Assembly (NCBI GenBank): GCA_027484085.1
Contig: JAIXQF010000004.1
Location: 382,162-446,161 of the forward strand
Length of the DNA stretch: 64,000 nt
Direction: 5' to 3'
Source: Actinomycetales bacterium
GTDB lineage: Bacteria; Actinomycetota; Actinomycetes; S36-B12; UBA5976
The translations under genes and the position numbers were made by a program. Below, piece by piece: positions 9,079-18,073 of this stretch. Under the pieces are notes generated by a model, which was not told the DNA's origin, made no database searches, and was given only the letters and a program-made list of their open reading frames with translations. The number at the start of each line of letters is the position of its first letter. Position 1 is the first letter of the stretch.

Positions 9079-10302
9079 TTAGTATGACGCTTTGCGATCC
9101 AAATCGTGTAGATCTGGCAACAACATTATGAATAACTGGAAGACAATCAGGATGGAAACTGCAGCGATGTAAACGGGGCGAACACCAAACGCATCCACAC
9201 TCAATCCGGTAACAAACATTCCAATTGGTCCACTCGCGTAAAACAGAGACGTCTGTACGCCAAAAACGCGACCTTGGATATGCGGAGCAACACGTTGCTG
9301 AACCAGCGAGTTCATTAATGGGTTCATTGGACCCCAACCAAGTCCAAGCAAAAATCCAGACAAGACAAACAGCCCAATAGGAGGGAAGAAGGTCATCGGA
9401 ATCATGGCAAGTGAAGTTGCAGCAAGTGCGCCGATAACAATTGTGCGTTTCTTGAAGCGACTAACTAAGCGCGGATAGGCAAGCATAGATGCGATGCCGC
9501 CGGCTGCCATTGACGACAAAACGAAACCGAGTCCACGTGGGTCATCGATGTCAGAAAAGTACTTAGGTAAAACTACAGATTCAGTTGGAAGATAAACCAT
9601 GGCCAAGAACACAATTGAGATCGTTAAATAATACATAGCTTTGTCAGACTTAAGGACTTGCAACCCACGTAATGTGCTGGTCCAAAACTTTTCTTGGTCG
9701 TTAATCTCTTCGCGATGTTCCAGGCCTAGATCGCCAACATGCAACATGGAAATCAAAACGATTGCCAGAATAAATGCAAAGAAGACAATCCACATAGAGT
9801 TAGCGGCACCAACGAGGGAAATTGCGATAGCGCCTAGAGCGGGACCTAATGCCCAACCTCCAGAAAACACTGCCTCATGCCAGGAATTAAGTTTGTCCAT
9901 CGAAGTGTTACTGGCTTTAGCTACGTCAGGAATCAAAGACTTGCGTGCGGTGTAACCGGCAGGGTCAAAGGCTGCGCCAAGAACTGCGAATGTGGCGATA
10001 GATGCGAACGTTAATCCAAACAGCGAATCCCAAATCGGAAACAACATCACGGAGAGAGCTGAGAGTAAATCCGAACCTATAGATACGCGCTTGCGGCCGT
10101 AATGATCTATCAGCGCACCAACAAACGGCGAGATGAAGATGCCTGGAATGGTCGAAACAGCAACCACAATTCCAGCTTGGGTCGCCGATCCGGTGCGTTC
10201 GAAGATCAGCCAGGGGATCGTAATGATGGCAATGGCGTTACTCAGGCCAGATAGCGCATTGGCACCTTCGAGCAGGTATAGGGGGCGACGGCTGACTTTC
10301 AT
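9079..10302 (-). CDS. MFS transporter, exporter-like (MFS_3 type)
   Basis: The 407-residue protein has about 12 hydrophobic segments and the loop 2-3 motif GALIDHYGRKRVSIGSDLL. Overall it resembles the enterobactin-exporter/macrolide-efflux branch of the major facilitator superfamily. It is the first gene of a two-gene unit with the serine hydrolase. It diverges from rplM across a 214-bp gap. A drug or metabolite export role is inference from subfamily only. Confidence 0.85.
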   Translation of the reverse strand: MKVSRRPLYLLEGANALSGLSNAIAIITIPWLIFERTGSATQAGIVVAVSTIPGIFISPFVGALIDHYGRKRVSIGSDLLSALSVMLFPIWDSLFGLTFASIATFAVLGAAFDPAGYTARKSLIPDVAKASNTSMDKLNSWHEAVFSGGWALGPALGAIAISLVGAANSMWIVFFAFILAIVLISMLHVGDLGLEHREEINDQEKFWTSTLRGLQVLKSDKAMYYLTISIVFLAMVYLPTESVVLPKYFSDIDDPRGLGFVLSSMAAGGIASMLAYPRLVSRFKKRTIVIGALAATSLAMIPMTFFPPIGLFVLSGFLLGLGWGPMNPLMNSLVQQRVAPHIQGRVFGVQTSLFYASGPIGMFVTGLSVDAFGVRPVYIAAVSILIVFQLFIMLLPDLHDLDRKASY

Positions 10303-10410
10303 GAGCCTTTAGCACATCCCTTTTTCGTAGCCGCTGGGCAGATTTGGCAAAAATGCCTTGATTTAGCGGATTTCCTAGAATTGAGCCTATCCCAGGGATT
10401 CCACCTCGTT

Positions 10411-10440
10411 TTGACCCACGCCCAGAAATACAGGTAATCT
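10411..10440 (+). promoter_or_regulatory. candidate sigma70-type promoter for rplM-rpsI
   Basis: A -35 TTGACC at 10411-10416 and a -10 TAATCT at 10435-10440 are separated by 18 bp, about 77 bp before the GTG of rplM. A small hairpin TGCC-TTTA-GGCA follows in the leader. The gap has no other gene. Confidence 0.5.
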
Positions 10441-10516
10441 AAGGATTCGTTGTGCCTTTAGGCATAAGGAAAACTAGCAATTTAAACCCCATTTATTTAG
10501 ACAAAGAAGGCTCACT

Positions 10517-10960
10517 GTGCGCACGTACTCACCAAAGCCAGGCGATGTGAATCGCGAATGGCATGTAATCGATGCAACTGACGTTGTTTTAGGACGTCTT
10601 GCGTCACAAGTTGCTGTGCTGTTGCGCGGCAAGCACAAGCCAATCTTTGCACCACACGTTGATACCGGTGACTTCGTAATTGTTATCAATGCCGAAAAGA
10701 TTGCCCTAACCGGCCAAAAGCGCGAGCAGAAGATGGACTACCGTCACTCAGGTTTCCCAGGCGGCTTGCGCGCGACTAACTATGTTGAATTGCTAGCAAC
10801 AAACCCACGTCGTGCAATTGAAAAAGCCGTTAAGGGAATGCTTCCGCATAACAAGCTAAGCGATGCTCAAATCACAAAGCTAAAGGTTTACGCAGGCGAT
10901 GTTCACCCACATGCAGCTCAAAACCCAAAGCCATACGAGATCTCTCAGGTAGCGCAGTAA
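10517..10960 (+). CDS. rplM: 50S ribosomal protein L13
   Basis: The 147-residue protein has the hallmark segments [36 protein letters not shown] and GMLPHNKL. The GTG start at 10517 is followed directly by [14 protein letters not shown], the usual actinobacterial N-terminus. It is followed after 38 bp by rpsI, the universal rplM-rpsI pair. Confidence 0.97.
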   Translation: MRTYSPKPGDVNREWHVIDATDVVLGRLASQVAVLLRGKHKPIFAPHVDTGDFVIVINAEKIALTGQKREQKMDYRHSGFPGGLRATNYVELLATNPRRAIEKAVKGMLPHNKLSDAQITKLKVYAGDVHPHAAQNPKPYEISQVAQ

Positions 10961-10998
10961 GCGCTCGCGGATAAATAGATTTTTACGAAGGGAAAAAA

Positions 10999-11508
10999 AT
11001 GTCAGAGAACGAAGTAGACGTAACAGATGCCATTCTTGGCGAAGAGGCAGAAGCAGAGTTGACGGAGTACACATCCGAAACCCCTGCAGCTGCAGTTCGC
11101 GAACCACGTAAGGCACCAGACACACCTGGCGCTGCAACTGGTCGACGCAAGGAAGCCATTGCTCGCGTTCGCATCGTTCCAGGCACCGGTCGTTGGGTTA
11201 TCAACGGTCGCACCCTTGAGGATTACTTCCCTAACAAGGTGCACCAGCAGCTTGTAAATGACCCATTCAAGACTCTTAACTTCGAAGGCGCTTACGACGT
11301 AATAGCACGCATCGATGGTGGCGGAATCTCTGGCCAGGCTGGCGCATTGCGTCTTGGTGTGGCTCGTTGCTTGAACGCAATCGATGTTGAAGGTAACCGC
11401 GGTGACCTTAAGAAGGCTGGCTTCCTAACTCGTGATGCACGCATCAAGGAACGCAAGAAGTACGGTCTGAAGAAGGCTCGTAAGGCTCCGCAATACTCCA
11501 AGCGTTAA
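10999..11508 (+). CDS. rpsI: 30S ribosomal protein S9 with acidic N-terminal extension
   Basis: The S9 core starts near residue 45 ([20 protein letters not shown]) and ends with the basic tail [16 protein letters not shown] whose last Arg contacts P-site tRNA. The first about 40 residues are an acidic extension ([20 protein letters not shown]), as in many Actinobacteria. GAAGGGAAA lies upstream of ATG 10999. glmM starts 3 bp after the stop. Confidence 0.97.
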   Translation: MSENEVDVTDAILGEEAEAELTEYTSETPAAAVREPRKAPDTPGAATGRRKEAIARVRIVPGTGRWVINGRTLEDYFPNKVHQQLVNDPFKTLNFEGAYDVIARIDGGGISGQAGALRLGVARCLNAIDVEGNRGDLKKAGFLTRDARIKERKKYGLKKARKAPQYSKR

Positions 11509-11511
11509 ATC

Positions 11512-12870
11512 ATGTCGGGCCGACTTTTTGGCACCGATGGCGTTCGTGGTTTAGCGAACGGTCTTTTAACAGCTGAGCTAGCGACCAATCTAGGTGTTGC
11601 AGCGGCGCAAGTTTTAGCCGAGCGTGGGGAATTTTCTTCACATAAGGCTGACCGCCCATTTGCCATTGTTGGTCGCGATCCGCGAGCTAGCGGAGAATTT
11701 CTACAATCGGCTATCACTGCTGGTTTAGCCAGTGCTGGCGTTGACGTTATTGATGTCGGAGTTTTGCCAACGCCGGCAGTGGCATTCCTAACTGATTTAA
11801 CTGGTGCAGATTTGGGTGTCATGCTTTCGGCATCTCACAATGCCATGCCAGATAACGGGATCAAATTCTTTGCTCGTGGTGGCGTAAAACTCGATGATGC
11901 AATCGAAGATGCGATTGAGGCTCACTTAGAGATTGTTAGCGAGTTGCCGATCGGCGCAGGCGTTGGCCGAATTCGAAGTGACCACGACTTGGTAGAAAAG
12001 TATTTGCATCATTTGAATTCGAGTATCTCTAATTCACTCGAAGGCTTAACCGTTGTAGTTGATGGGGCCAATGGCTCAGCTTCACTCGTGGGCCCAGAAG
12101 CACTTCGTCGTGCAGGTGCTCAAGTTGTTTCAATCCACTGTGAACCAGATGGCCTCAACATCAATGAAAATTGTGGATCAACCCACATGGATGATTTGTT
12201 TGCTGCTGTTGTAAAGCACGGCGCTGATTTAGGTATCGCTCACGATGGAGACGCAGACCGCTGCTTAGCTGTGGATGCTGATGGAAACTTTGTAGATGGC
12301 GATCAGATTTTGGCAATTCTGGCATCCGGCCGTAAAGCGCGTGGGGCGTTAGTTGGAAACACCGTTGTTGCAACTGTGATGTCTAACTTGGGATTCAACA
12401 TAGCCATGAAAGAACGCGACATTGATGTAATCGCAGCAGCAGTCGGGGATAGGTACGTACTTGAAGAAATGCGCATGGGCGGCTTCACAATTGGTGGCGA
12501 ACAAAGTGGACACGTTGTCTTAAGCGAGTTCGCTACGACCGGTGACGGTGTTTTAACTGCGCTTCATTTGATGTCCGAAATGAAATCAACCGGTAAATCA
12601 ATGAAAGAACTAGCTGCGATCGTAAATAGATTGCCTCAGGTATTGATTAACGTTTCGAATGTAGACAAAGGATCAATTTCTAAATCTGCTGTATCGGATG
12701 CAGTTTCAAAATTGAACCAGGAACTCGGTGATACCGGACGAATTCTGCTTCGCCCTAGTGGAACTGAGCCACTGATTCGCGTGATGGTTGAGGCTGCCAC
12801 CGCTGAACAGGCTAATGCAGTTGCAAAAGAACTTGCTGATGTGGTCGCTACCCACTGCGCACTTGCCTAA
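11512..12870 (+). CDS. glmM: phosphoglucosamine mutase
   Basis: The 452-residue enzyme converts glucosamine-6-phosphate to glucosamine-1-phosphate for UDP-GlcNAc synthesis. The phosphoserine is S108 in MLSASHN, the metal loop is DGDADR, the sugar loop GGEQSGH, and the phosphate loop RPSGTEPLIRV near the C-terminus. It starts 3 bp after rpsI and is followed after 16 bp by glmS, so two consecutive steps of the pathway are paired. Confidence 0.97.
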   Translation: MSGRLFGTDGVRGLANGLLTAELATNLGVAAAQVLAERGEFSSHKADRPFAIVGRDPRASGEFLQSAITAGLASAGVDVIDVGVLPTPAVAFLTDLTGADLGVMLSASHNAMPDNGIKFFARGGVKLDDAIEDAIEAHLEIVSELPIGAGVGRIRSDHDLVEKYLHHLNSSISNSLEGLTVVVDGANGSASLVGPEALRRAGAQVVSIHCEPDGLNINENCGSTHMDDLFAAVVKHGADLGIAHDGDADRCLAVDADGNFVDGDQILAILASGRKARGALVGNTVVATVMSNLGFNIAMKERDIDVIAAAVGDRYVLEEMRMGGFTIGGEQSGHVVLSEFATTGDGVLTALHLMSEMKSTGKSMKELAAIVNRLPQVLINVSNVDKGSISKSAVSDAVSKLNQELGDTGRILLRPSGTEPLIRVMVEAATAEQANAVAKELADVVATHCALA

Positions 12871-12886
12871 TCACTAGACTGAAGAC

Positions 12887-14728
12887 ATGTGCGGAATCGT
12901 TGGATATGTTGGCCCGCAGCAAGCCCAAGATGTAGTTATTGAAGGTCTGCGCCGACTTGAATACCGAGGTTATGACTCCGCGGGCATCGCTATCGTTTCT
13001 GACCAAGCAATCCAAACCCGCAAGAAGGCTGGAAAGTTAGCCAACCTCGAAGCAGAGTTACTCGAAAACCCAATTTCCACCTCGCATACCGGCATTGGCC
13101 ACACTCGCTGGGCGACACATGGTGCACCAAACGATGTCAACGCCCATCCGCATGTGAGTGAAGACGGAACTATCGCAGTAATCCATAACGGAATCATTGA
13201 AAACTTTGCAATGCTTCGCGACAAGCTAATTGCTGAAGGTGTAACCCTGCGCAGCCAGACTGATACTGAAGTTGTTGCACACCTGCTCTCCAAGCAAATG
13301 AAATCCACACCTGGATTGGCCGACGCGCTGCGTGAAGTGTGCCAAGTACTGACCGGTGCTTTCACTCTTGTTGTTGTTCATGCCGATACCCCAGATGTGG
13401 TGGTCGCTGCTCGTCGTAACTCTCCACTTGTAGTTGGTCGTGGTGATGGCGAAAACTTCCTAGCTTCTGACGTTGCTGCATTTATCGCACATACTCGTAA
13501 CGCCATCGAGCTTGGTCAAGATCAAATCGTCGAAATCACCCCAAACTCAATCGAAGTGACAGATTTCTTTGGCAAGCCTGCTGACTTCACTGAATATGAA
13601 GTCACTTGGGATGCAGCAGCTGCAGAAAAGGGTGGCTTCGACCTCTTCATGCTTAAAGAGATCGCAGAGCAACCAAAAGCAGTTGCTGACACACTACTTG
13701 GACGCATTGATAATTCTGGAAAAGTTACCCTTGCAGATTTGGGTCTTGATGATGATTTCCTAAAGTCAATCGACAAGATCATCATTACTGCTTGCGGAAC
13801 TGCCTATCACTCAGGTTTGATCGCAAAGTATGCAATTGAACATTGGACTCGAATTCCTTGCGAAGTTGAACTAGCAAGCGAATTTAGATACCGCGATCCA
13901 ATTTTGACTCCAACAACATTGGTAGTTGCGATTAGTCAGTCCGGTGAAACCATGGACACTCTGATGGCTATGCGTTACGCCCGCGAACAAGGTGCAAAGG
14001 TTCTCGCGATCTGTAACAGCAATGGTTCAACCATTCCACGCGAAAGCGATGCTGTTATCTATACCCACGCTGGCCCTGAGATTGCAGTGGCTTCCACCAA
14101 GGCTTTCTTGACTCAGATTGTTGCTTGCTATTTGTTTGCAATGTATCTAGCGCAAACCAGGGGCACCGGTTACGGCAAAGACGCAGCTTCAGTTGCACTC
14201 GAACTCAGTGACATGCCAAGAATGATCGACTTAGTCCTGGATACAACCGAAGGCGTAAAGGCAATCGCCAAAAAGTTAATCGACAAGCAATCTGTGCTTT
14301 TCTTGGGCCGCAGTGTTGGTTTCCCGGTTGCCCTTGAAGGAGCTTTAAAGCTCAAGGAATTGGCTTACATGCACGCAGAAGGATTTGCGGCTGGCGAATT
14401 AAAGCACGGCCCGATCGCATTGATTGAAGATGGCATTCCAGTATTTGTTGTTGTGCCACCGCAAGATGATGAGTTGCACGACAAGATCGTTTCTAACATT
14501 CAAGAAGTCCGAGCTCGTGGTGCACTAACTATCGTGCTAGCTGAAGAGGGCGACGAATCGATTAATGAATTTTCTGATCACATCATTCGCCTACCTAAAT
14601 GCCCTGCATTAATGCAGCCATTAGTTGCTACCGTCCCGCTGCAGATTTTCTCTTGTGAGATGGCGACAGTTAAGGGCTATGACGTAGATCAACCGAGAAA
14701 CTTGGCGAAAAGCGTCACTGTTGAGTAA
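12887..14728 (+). CDS. glmS: glutamine--fructose-6-phosphate aminotransferase (isomerizing)
   Basis: The 613-residue enzyme makes glucosamine-6-phosphate from fructose-6-phosphate and glutamine. The N-terminal glutaminase domain has the nucleophile C2 (MCGIVGYVG) and RRLEYRGYDSAG; two SIS sugar-isomerase domains follow (AISQSGETMDTL; GRSVGFPVALEGALKLKE), and the C-terminus is PRNLAKSVTVE. No glmS ribozyme is expected or seen. The stop codon lies inside the stem of a strong hairpin (14720-14750). Confidence 0.98.
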   Translation: MCGIVGYVGPQQAQDVVIEGLRRLEYRGYDSAGIAIVSDQAIQTRKKAGKLANLEAELLENPISTSHTGIGHTRWATHGAPNDVNAHPHVSEDGTIAVIHNGIIENFAMLRDKLIAEGVTLRSQTDTEVVAHLLSKQMKSTPGLADALREVCQVLTGAFTLVVVHADTPDVVVAARRNSPLVVGRGDGENFLASDVAAFIAHTRNAIELGQDQIVEITPNSIEVTDFFGKPADFTEYEVTWDAAAAEKGGFDLFMLKEIAEQPKAVADTLLGRIDNSGKVTLADLGLDDDFLKSIDKIIITACGTAYHSGLIAKYAIEHWTRIPCEVELASEFRYRDPILTPTTLVVAISQSGETMDTLMAMRYAREQGAKVLAICNSNGSTIPRESDAVIYTHAGPEIAVASTKAFLTQIVACYLFAMYLAQTRGTGYGKDAASVALELSDMPRMIDLVLDTTEGVKAIAKKLIDKQSVLFLGRSVGFPVALEGALKLKELAYMHAEGFAAGELKHGPIALIEDGIPVFVVVPPQDDELHDKIVSNIQEVRARGALTIVLAEEGDESINEFSDHIIRLPKCPALMQPLVATVPLQIFSCEMATVKGYDVDQPRNLAKSVTVE

Positions 14729-14883
14729 ATCTCAGAGAGATTTGCTCAACCAATAAACACTGAACGTTCAGTACTAATTGGTTAAGTAATCCCCAGAGCG
14801 GATTACTTAAAACAGTGTTTATTTGCTAGACAATCGCCATAGCCGATTGTCTAGTAGGTTGCTGTTGCTTCCGCTCAACAGCA
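14720..14883. repeat. array of strong hairpins after glmS
   Basis: Four non-identical inverted repeats follow each other. 14720-14750: 13-bp stem with one G-T pair, loop CAGAG, containing the glmS stop. 14782-14810: 11-bp stem TTAAGTAATCC with loop CCAGAGC. 14826-14854: 11-bp perfect stem CTAGACAATCG with loop CCATAGC. 14860-14883: 8-bp stem TGCTGTTG. In addition an 11-bp pair AATAAACACTG/CAGTGTTTATT (14752-14762 with 14813-14823) encloses the second hairpin and a 14-bp palindrome at 14759-14772. None has a U-tract. They could be U-less terminators or RNA-stabilising elements. Confidence 0.75.
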
Positions 14884-15005
14884 CCGTAAGCCAACTGTAG
14901 CCAGAGTTACCCCTGTTACAAAAATGACATAATTCCTGCCCCCAGAAATTACGGGTTCCTTTGGCTCAAGTTTGAAAAAACCCGTATTCACGGCAAAGTT
15001 AAGGC
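14884..15005. other. upstream region of acpS
   Basis: The rest of the 277-bp glmS-acpS gap contains no gene. It holds one long-loop inverted repeat, ACGGGTT at 14951-14957 with AACCCGT at 14979-14985. It presumably contains the promoter of the acpS-alr-tsa operon, but no convincing -35/-10 pair was found. Confidence 0.4.
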
Positions 15006-15374
15006 ATGGCCATTGTTGGAATCGGAGTCGATGTCGTGGACTTGGCGCGCTTTTCCAAGGTGGTTTACCGAACGCCAGGAATACTTGATCGCCTATTTAC
15101 CAAGGCTGAGCAAACCGGGGTGGCTGGAAAGCAGTTAGCTCTGGTTTCCCTTGCTGGCAGGTTTGCGGTCAAAGAAGCGGTAGCCAAAGCACTAGGCGCT
15201 CCAGCAGGAATGGAATGGCATGACTGCGAAGTCAGCAATGGTGGCGCTCCAACAATTTCGCTTCGTGGGACTGTGGCTTCGGTTGCAGATAGCAAAGGTG
15301 TCACCAATTGGCATGTCTCATTAAGCCATGATGGACCGGTAGCAATCGCATACGTAATCGCAGAGAAAGTTTAG
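15006..15374 (+). CDS. acpS: holo-[acyl-carrier-protein] synthase
   Basis: The 122-residue enzyme transfers phosphopantetheine from CoA to acyl carrier protein. It has the two metal-binding motifs: [12 protein letters not shown] (Asp of the first) and [13 protein letters not shown] (the FxxKE(A/S) motif). The length is that of the AcpS type. alr follows after 8 bp. Confidence 0.95.
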   Translation: MAIVGIGVDVVDLARFSKVVYRTPGILDRLFTKAEQTGVAGKQLALVSLAGRFAVKEAVAKALGAPAGMEWHDCEVSNGGAPTISLRGTVASVADSKGVTNWHVSLSHDGPVAIAYVIAEKV

Positions 15375-15382
15375 GTTTTCAA

Positions 15383-16516
15383 ATGTCTGCTCATGTAACA
15401 GCGCGTATCGACTTAGGCGCTTTAGCACACAATGTGCGAGTTCTAAAAGAGCGCACTGGCGGTCGTAAGTTAATGGTTGTTGTTAAAGCCGATGCCTATG
15501 GACATGGGTTAGTTAAATGCGGTCAAGCTGCGGTTAATGCTGGAGCCGACTATTTGGGTGTGGCGCTGCTTGAAGAGGCAGTCGCGCTACGTGAAGGAAA
15601 TGTTCCCGGCCCAATTCTTGCTTGGTTGAATACCTCCAACGATCGATTCGCTGAATGCATCGCACGCGATATTGATTTGGGCGTTAATTCATTAGCGACC
15701 CTCAAGGCAATTAGTAATGCGGCTTATTCCGTGGATCGCGTTGCTCGCATCCACGTTAAAGTCGACACCGGCCTAAATCGAAATGGCGTAACTCTCGCAG
15801 ATTTACCAGATTTGATTTCTGCACTTAGTAAATCCGAAGCCGAAGGCACCGTAAAGGTTGTTGGTGTGATGTCGCACTTTGCCTATGCTGACGAACCAAG
15901 TAATTCAACTATCGGTGATCAAATTGCAGAATTCAAAACTGCTGTGGACTTACTCGAAGCGGCAAACTTTGAAATTGAAGTGAAGCACTTGGCAAATTCA
16001 GCTGCGACACTCGCTTTGCCTGAAACCTATTTCAATATGGTTCGCCCCGGCGTAGCCGCTTATGGCGTTTCACCAGGGGAAGAAGTAGGCAAAGCAACTG
16101 ACTTTGACCTCAAACCAGTTATGACACTTTGCGCTCCGATTGCATTGATAAAGCAGGTTCCTGCTGGCACGGGAGTTTCGTATGCGCATCAGTACCACAC
16201 ATCAACTGACACGAAATTGGCATTGATTCCAGCCGGATACGCTGACGGAGTTCCACGCAGCGCAACCAACCGTGGTCCTGTTTTGGTGGGTGGCGAAATC
16301 CGTAAGATTGCGGGCCGAGTTTGTATGGATCAGTTCGTTCTTGACGTGGGCGATTTAGATGTCGCCCTAGGTGATGAGGTTGTGCTCTTTGGTGACCCAG
16401 AGCGGGGCGAGCCAAGTGTTGAGGATTGGGCCGAAGCAGCTGGAACTATCTCGTATGAAATCATCACTCGAATTGGCCCTCGCGTACATCGCGAATTCAT
16501 AAACAATTCTTGGTAG
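15383..16516 (+). CDS. alr: alanine racemase
   Basis: The 377-residue PLP enzyme makes D-alanine for peptidoglycan. The PLP lysine is K35 in VVVKADAYGHG, the second base is the Tyr in GVSYAHQYHT, and the C-terminal beta domain has IPAGYADGVPR and GRVCMDQFVLDVG. The stop overlaps the earliest possible start of tsaE. Confidence 0.97.
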   Translation: MSAHVTARIDLGALAHNVRVLKERTGGRKLMVVVKADAYGHGLVKCGQAAVNAGADYLGVALLEEAVALREGNVPGPILAWLNTSNDRFAECIARDIDLGVNSLATLKAISNAAYSVDRVARIHVKVDTGLNRNGVTLADLPDLISALSKSEAEGTVKVVGVMSHFAYADEPSNSTIGDQIAEFKTAVDLLEAANFEIEVKHLANSAATLALPETYFNMVRPGVAAYGVSPGEEVGKATDFDLKPVMTLCAPIALIKQVPAGTGVSYAHQYHTSTDTKLALIPAGYADGVPRSATNRGPVLVGGEIRKIAGRVCMDQFVLDVGDLDVALGDEVVLFGDPERGEPSVEDWAEAAGTISYEIITRIGPRVHREFINNSW

Positions 16517-16521
16517 TAACT

Positions 16522-17007
16522 GTGGTTTTTTCCGTTTCTACTTCAGAACAAATGCAAATTTTTGGGCAACAAATTGGTGCTCTTTTGGTTGCAGGCGATG
16601 TTGTTGTTTTAAGCGGCCCATTAGGAGCCGGGAAGACCACCTTTGTGCAGGGGCTGGCTGAACAACTCGAGGTACAAGGTGTTGTTACTAGTCCTACGTT
16701 TGTAGTTTCTCGAGTGCATAAACCGAAAGCCGACGGTCTTGCGTTAGTGCATGTTGATGCGTATCGACTTTCCAGTCAGAGCGACTTGGTCGATTTAGAT
16801 CTTGATGCCACAAAGAACGCAGTGTTCGTAATTGAGTGGGGCAAAGACTTCGTATCCGGAGTTACCGATAGTTGGCTTGAAATCGATGTCGAAAGATCCC
16901 AAGACTTAATTGATCCAGATGATGCTGCAAGTGGCATCCGAACCATCACGGTAACTGCCGTGGGTGATCGTTGGACCGATGTAGATTTAGCTGGGTCGTT
17001 GACGTGA
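16522..17007 (+). CDS. tsaE: tRNA t6A synthesis ATPase TsaE
   Basis: About 161 residues with a P-loop at G32-T39 (SGPLGAGKTTFVQGL), switch-like SPTFVVSR and Walker B-like HVDAYRL, followed by IEWGKDF; these define TsaE. It supplies ATPase activity to the TsaB-TsaD complex that makes t6A37. GTG 16522 is preferred; TTG 16510 overlapping alr is also in frame. The end overlaps tsaB by GTGA. The C-terminal about 30 residues are longer than in E. coli. Confidence 0.92.
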   Translation: MVFSVSTSEQMQIFGQQIGALLVAGDVVVLSGPLGAGKTTFVQGLAEQLEVQGVVTSPTFVVSRVHKPKADGLALVHVDAYRLSSQSDLVDLDLDATKNAVFVIEWGKDFVSGVTDSWLEIDVERSQDLIDPDDAASGIRTITVTAVGDRWTDVDLAGSLT

Positions 17008-17621
17008 ACGTATTAGCAATCGATACCTCCGTTGGAGTTAGTGTCGCAATCTTGCGAAGCGATGGTGAAGTTATCCAAAGCAAAGCTGTAGACCACGGTA
17101 TGCAAGGAGAACTAACGGCTGAATTGATTTCGCAAGTTGCTGTCGACGCGGGTCTAGGAATACCAGAAATTACCAATGTTGTCGTTGGCGTTGGCCCTGG
17201 ACCATTTACTGGATTACGGGTAGGCCTGGTCACGGCTGGTGTTTTTGCACACGCGCGAGATATCCCAATTCATGGCATCTGCTCGTTGGATGCAATTGCC
17301 TTTGACTTTGCGAAACCTTGCGTAGTGGTTACTGATGCGCGCCGAAAAGAACTTTATTGGGCACATTATGACGGGTTGCGAATTGGTGATCCTCAAGTTT
17401 CAAAACCAGAAGTAATAGCAGCCCAGTTTCCTGATTCATTATTTGTTGGTCCTGGCGCTCAGCTTTATCCAGAATCAATCGCAGGTGAGGTAATGGAACT
17501 GAGGGCAGGTTCCTTAGCAAAACTCTTTGCGTCAGGATCTGCGCAATTGGTTGATGTTTCTCCCATGTATTTGCGTAAACCAGATGCCGTGGAACCGACG
17601 ATTCGAAAGTCGGTGCTGTAG
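17004..17621 (+). CDS. tsaB: tRNA t6A synthesis protein TsaB
   Basis: About 205 residues with the ASKHA N-terminal fold (VNVLAIDTSVGVSVAIL) and GVGPGPFTGLRVGLVTA; it is the non-catalytic partner of TsaD. GTG 17004 overlaps the TGA of tsaE (GTGA), which sets the start. Its stop overlaps the GTG of rimI by one base. The order tsaE-tsaB-rimI-tsaD is conserved in Actinobacteria. Confidence 0.93.
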   Translation: MNVLAIDTSVGVSVAILRSDGEVIQSKAVDHGMQGELTAELISQVAVDAGLGIPEITNVVVGVGPGPFTGLRVGLVTAGVFAHARDIPIHGICSLDAIAFDFAKPCVVVTDARRKELYWAHYDGLRIGDPQVSKPEVIAAQFPDSLFVGPGAQLYPESIAGEVMELRAGSLAKLFASGSAQLVDVSPMYLRKPDAVEPTIRKSVL

Positions 17622-18073
17622 TGCTAGAGATTAGACCAATGACCAAAGACGATTTAACAGCTGTGCTTGCTATCGAATCGGACCTTTTCCCCGTTGATGC
17701 CTGGACGAAAGAACTTTTCCTGGGTGAACTGGCAGAAGTTTCAAACTCTCGCGATGTCGCTGTAGCGGCCATTGAATCCGAAATTGTTGGCTATGCCTCA
17801 TTTAGATACGTGGGTAGACAGGGTGACGTTAACACTGTTGCCGTTTCGAGTGGGCACCAAGGCAAAGGCATTGGGACAGCTTTAATGGATTGGCTTGAGT
17901 CGCAAGCGTCGCTGCGGAATGTCAGAGAGATATTCTTAGAAGTTCGAAGCGATAACGAAGCTGCGCTGAAGATGTATGGCTCGCGTGGGTATGAACGAAT
18001 TGATGTCAGGCGAAATTATTACGGCAACACGATTGATGCAAACATCATGCGAAAGCGAGTTGCTAATGTCTGA
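17621..18073 (+). CDS. rimI: GNAT N-acetyltransferase, ribosomal-protein-alanine acetyltransferase RimI
   Basis: The 150-residue GNAT protein has the acetyl-CoA loop [15 protein letters not shown] and the C-terminal [21 protein letters not shown] and RRNYYG motif typical of RimI. RimI acetylates protein N-termini (S18 in E. coli); actual substrates here are unknown. The GTG start shares one base with the tsaB stop and the end overlaps tsaD by 8 bp. Confidence 0.92.
   Translation: MLEIRPMTKDDLTAVLAIESDLFPVDAWTKELFLGELAEVSNSRDVAVAAIESEIVGYASFRYVGRQGDVNTVAVSSGHQGKGIGTALMDWLESQASLRNVREIFLEVRSDNEAALKMYGSRGYERIDVRRNYYGNTIDANIMRKRVANV

Noticed and set aside
12600-12886. glmS ribozyme upstream of glmS
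   Set aside because: Only 16 bp separate glmM and glmS, so no room for a ribozyme core.
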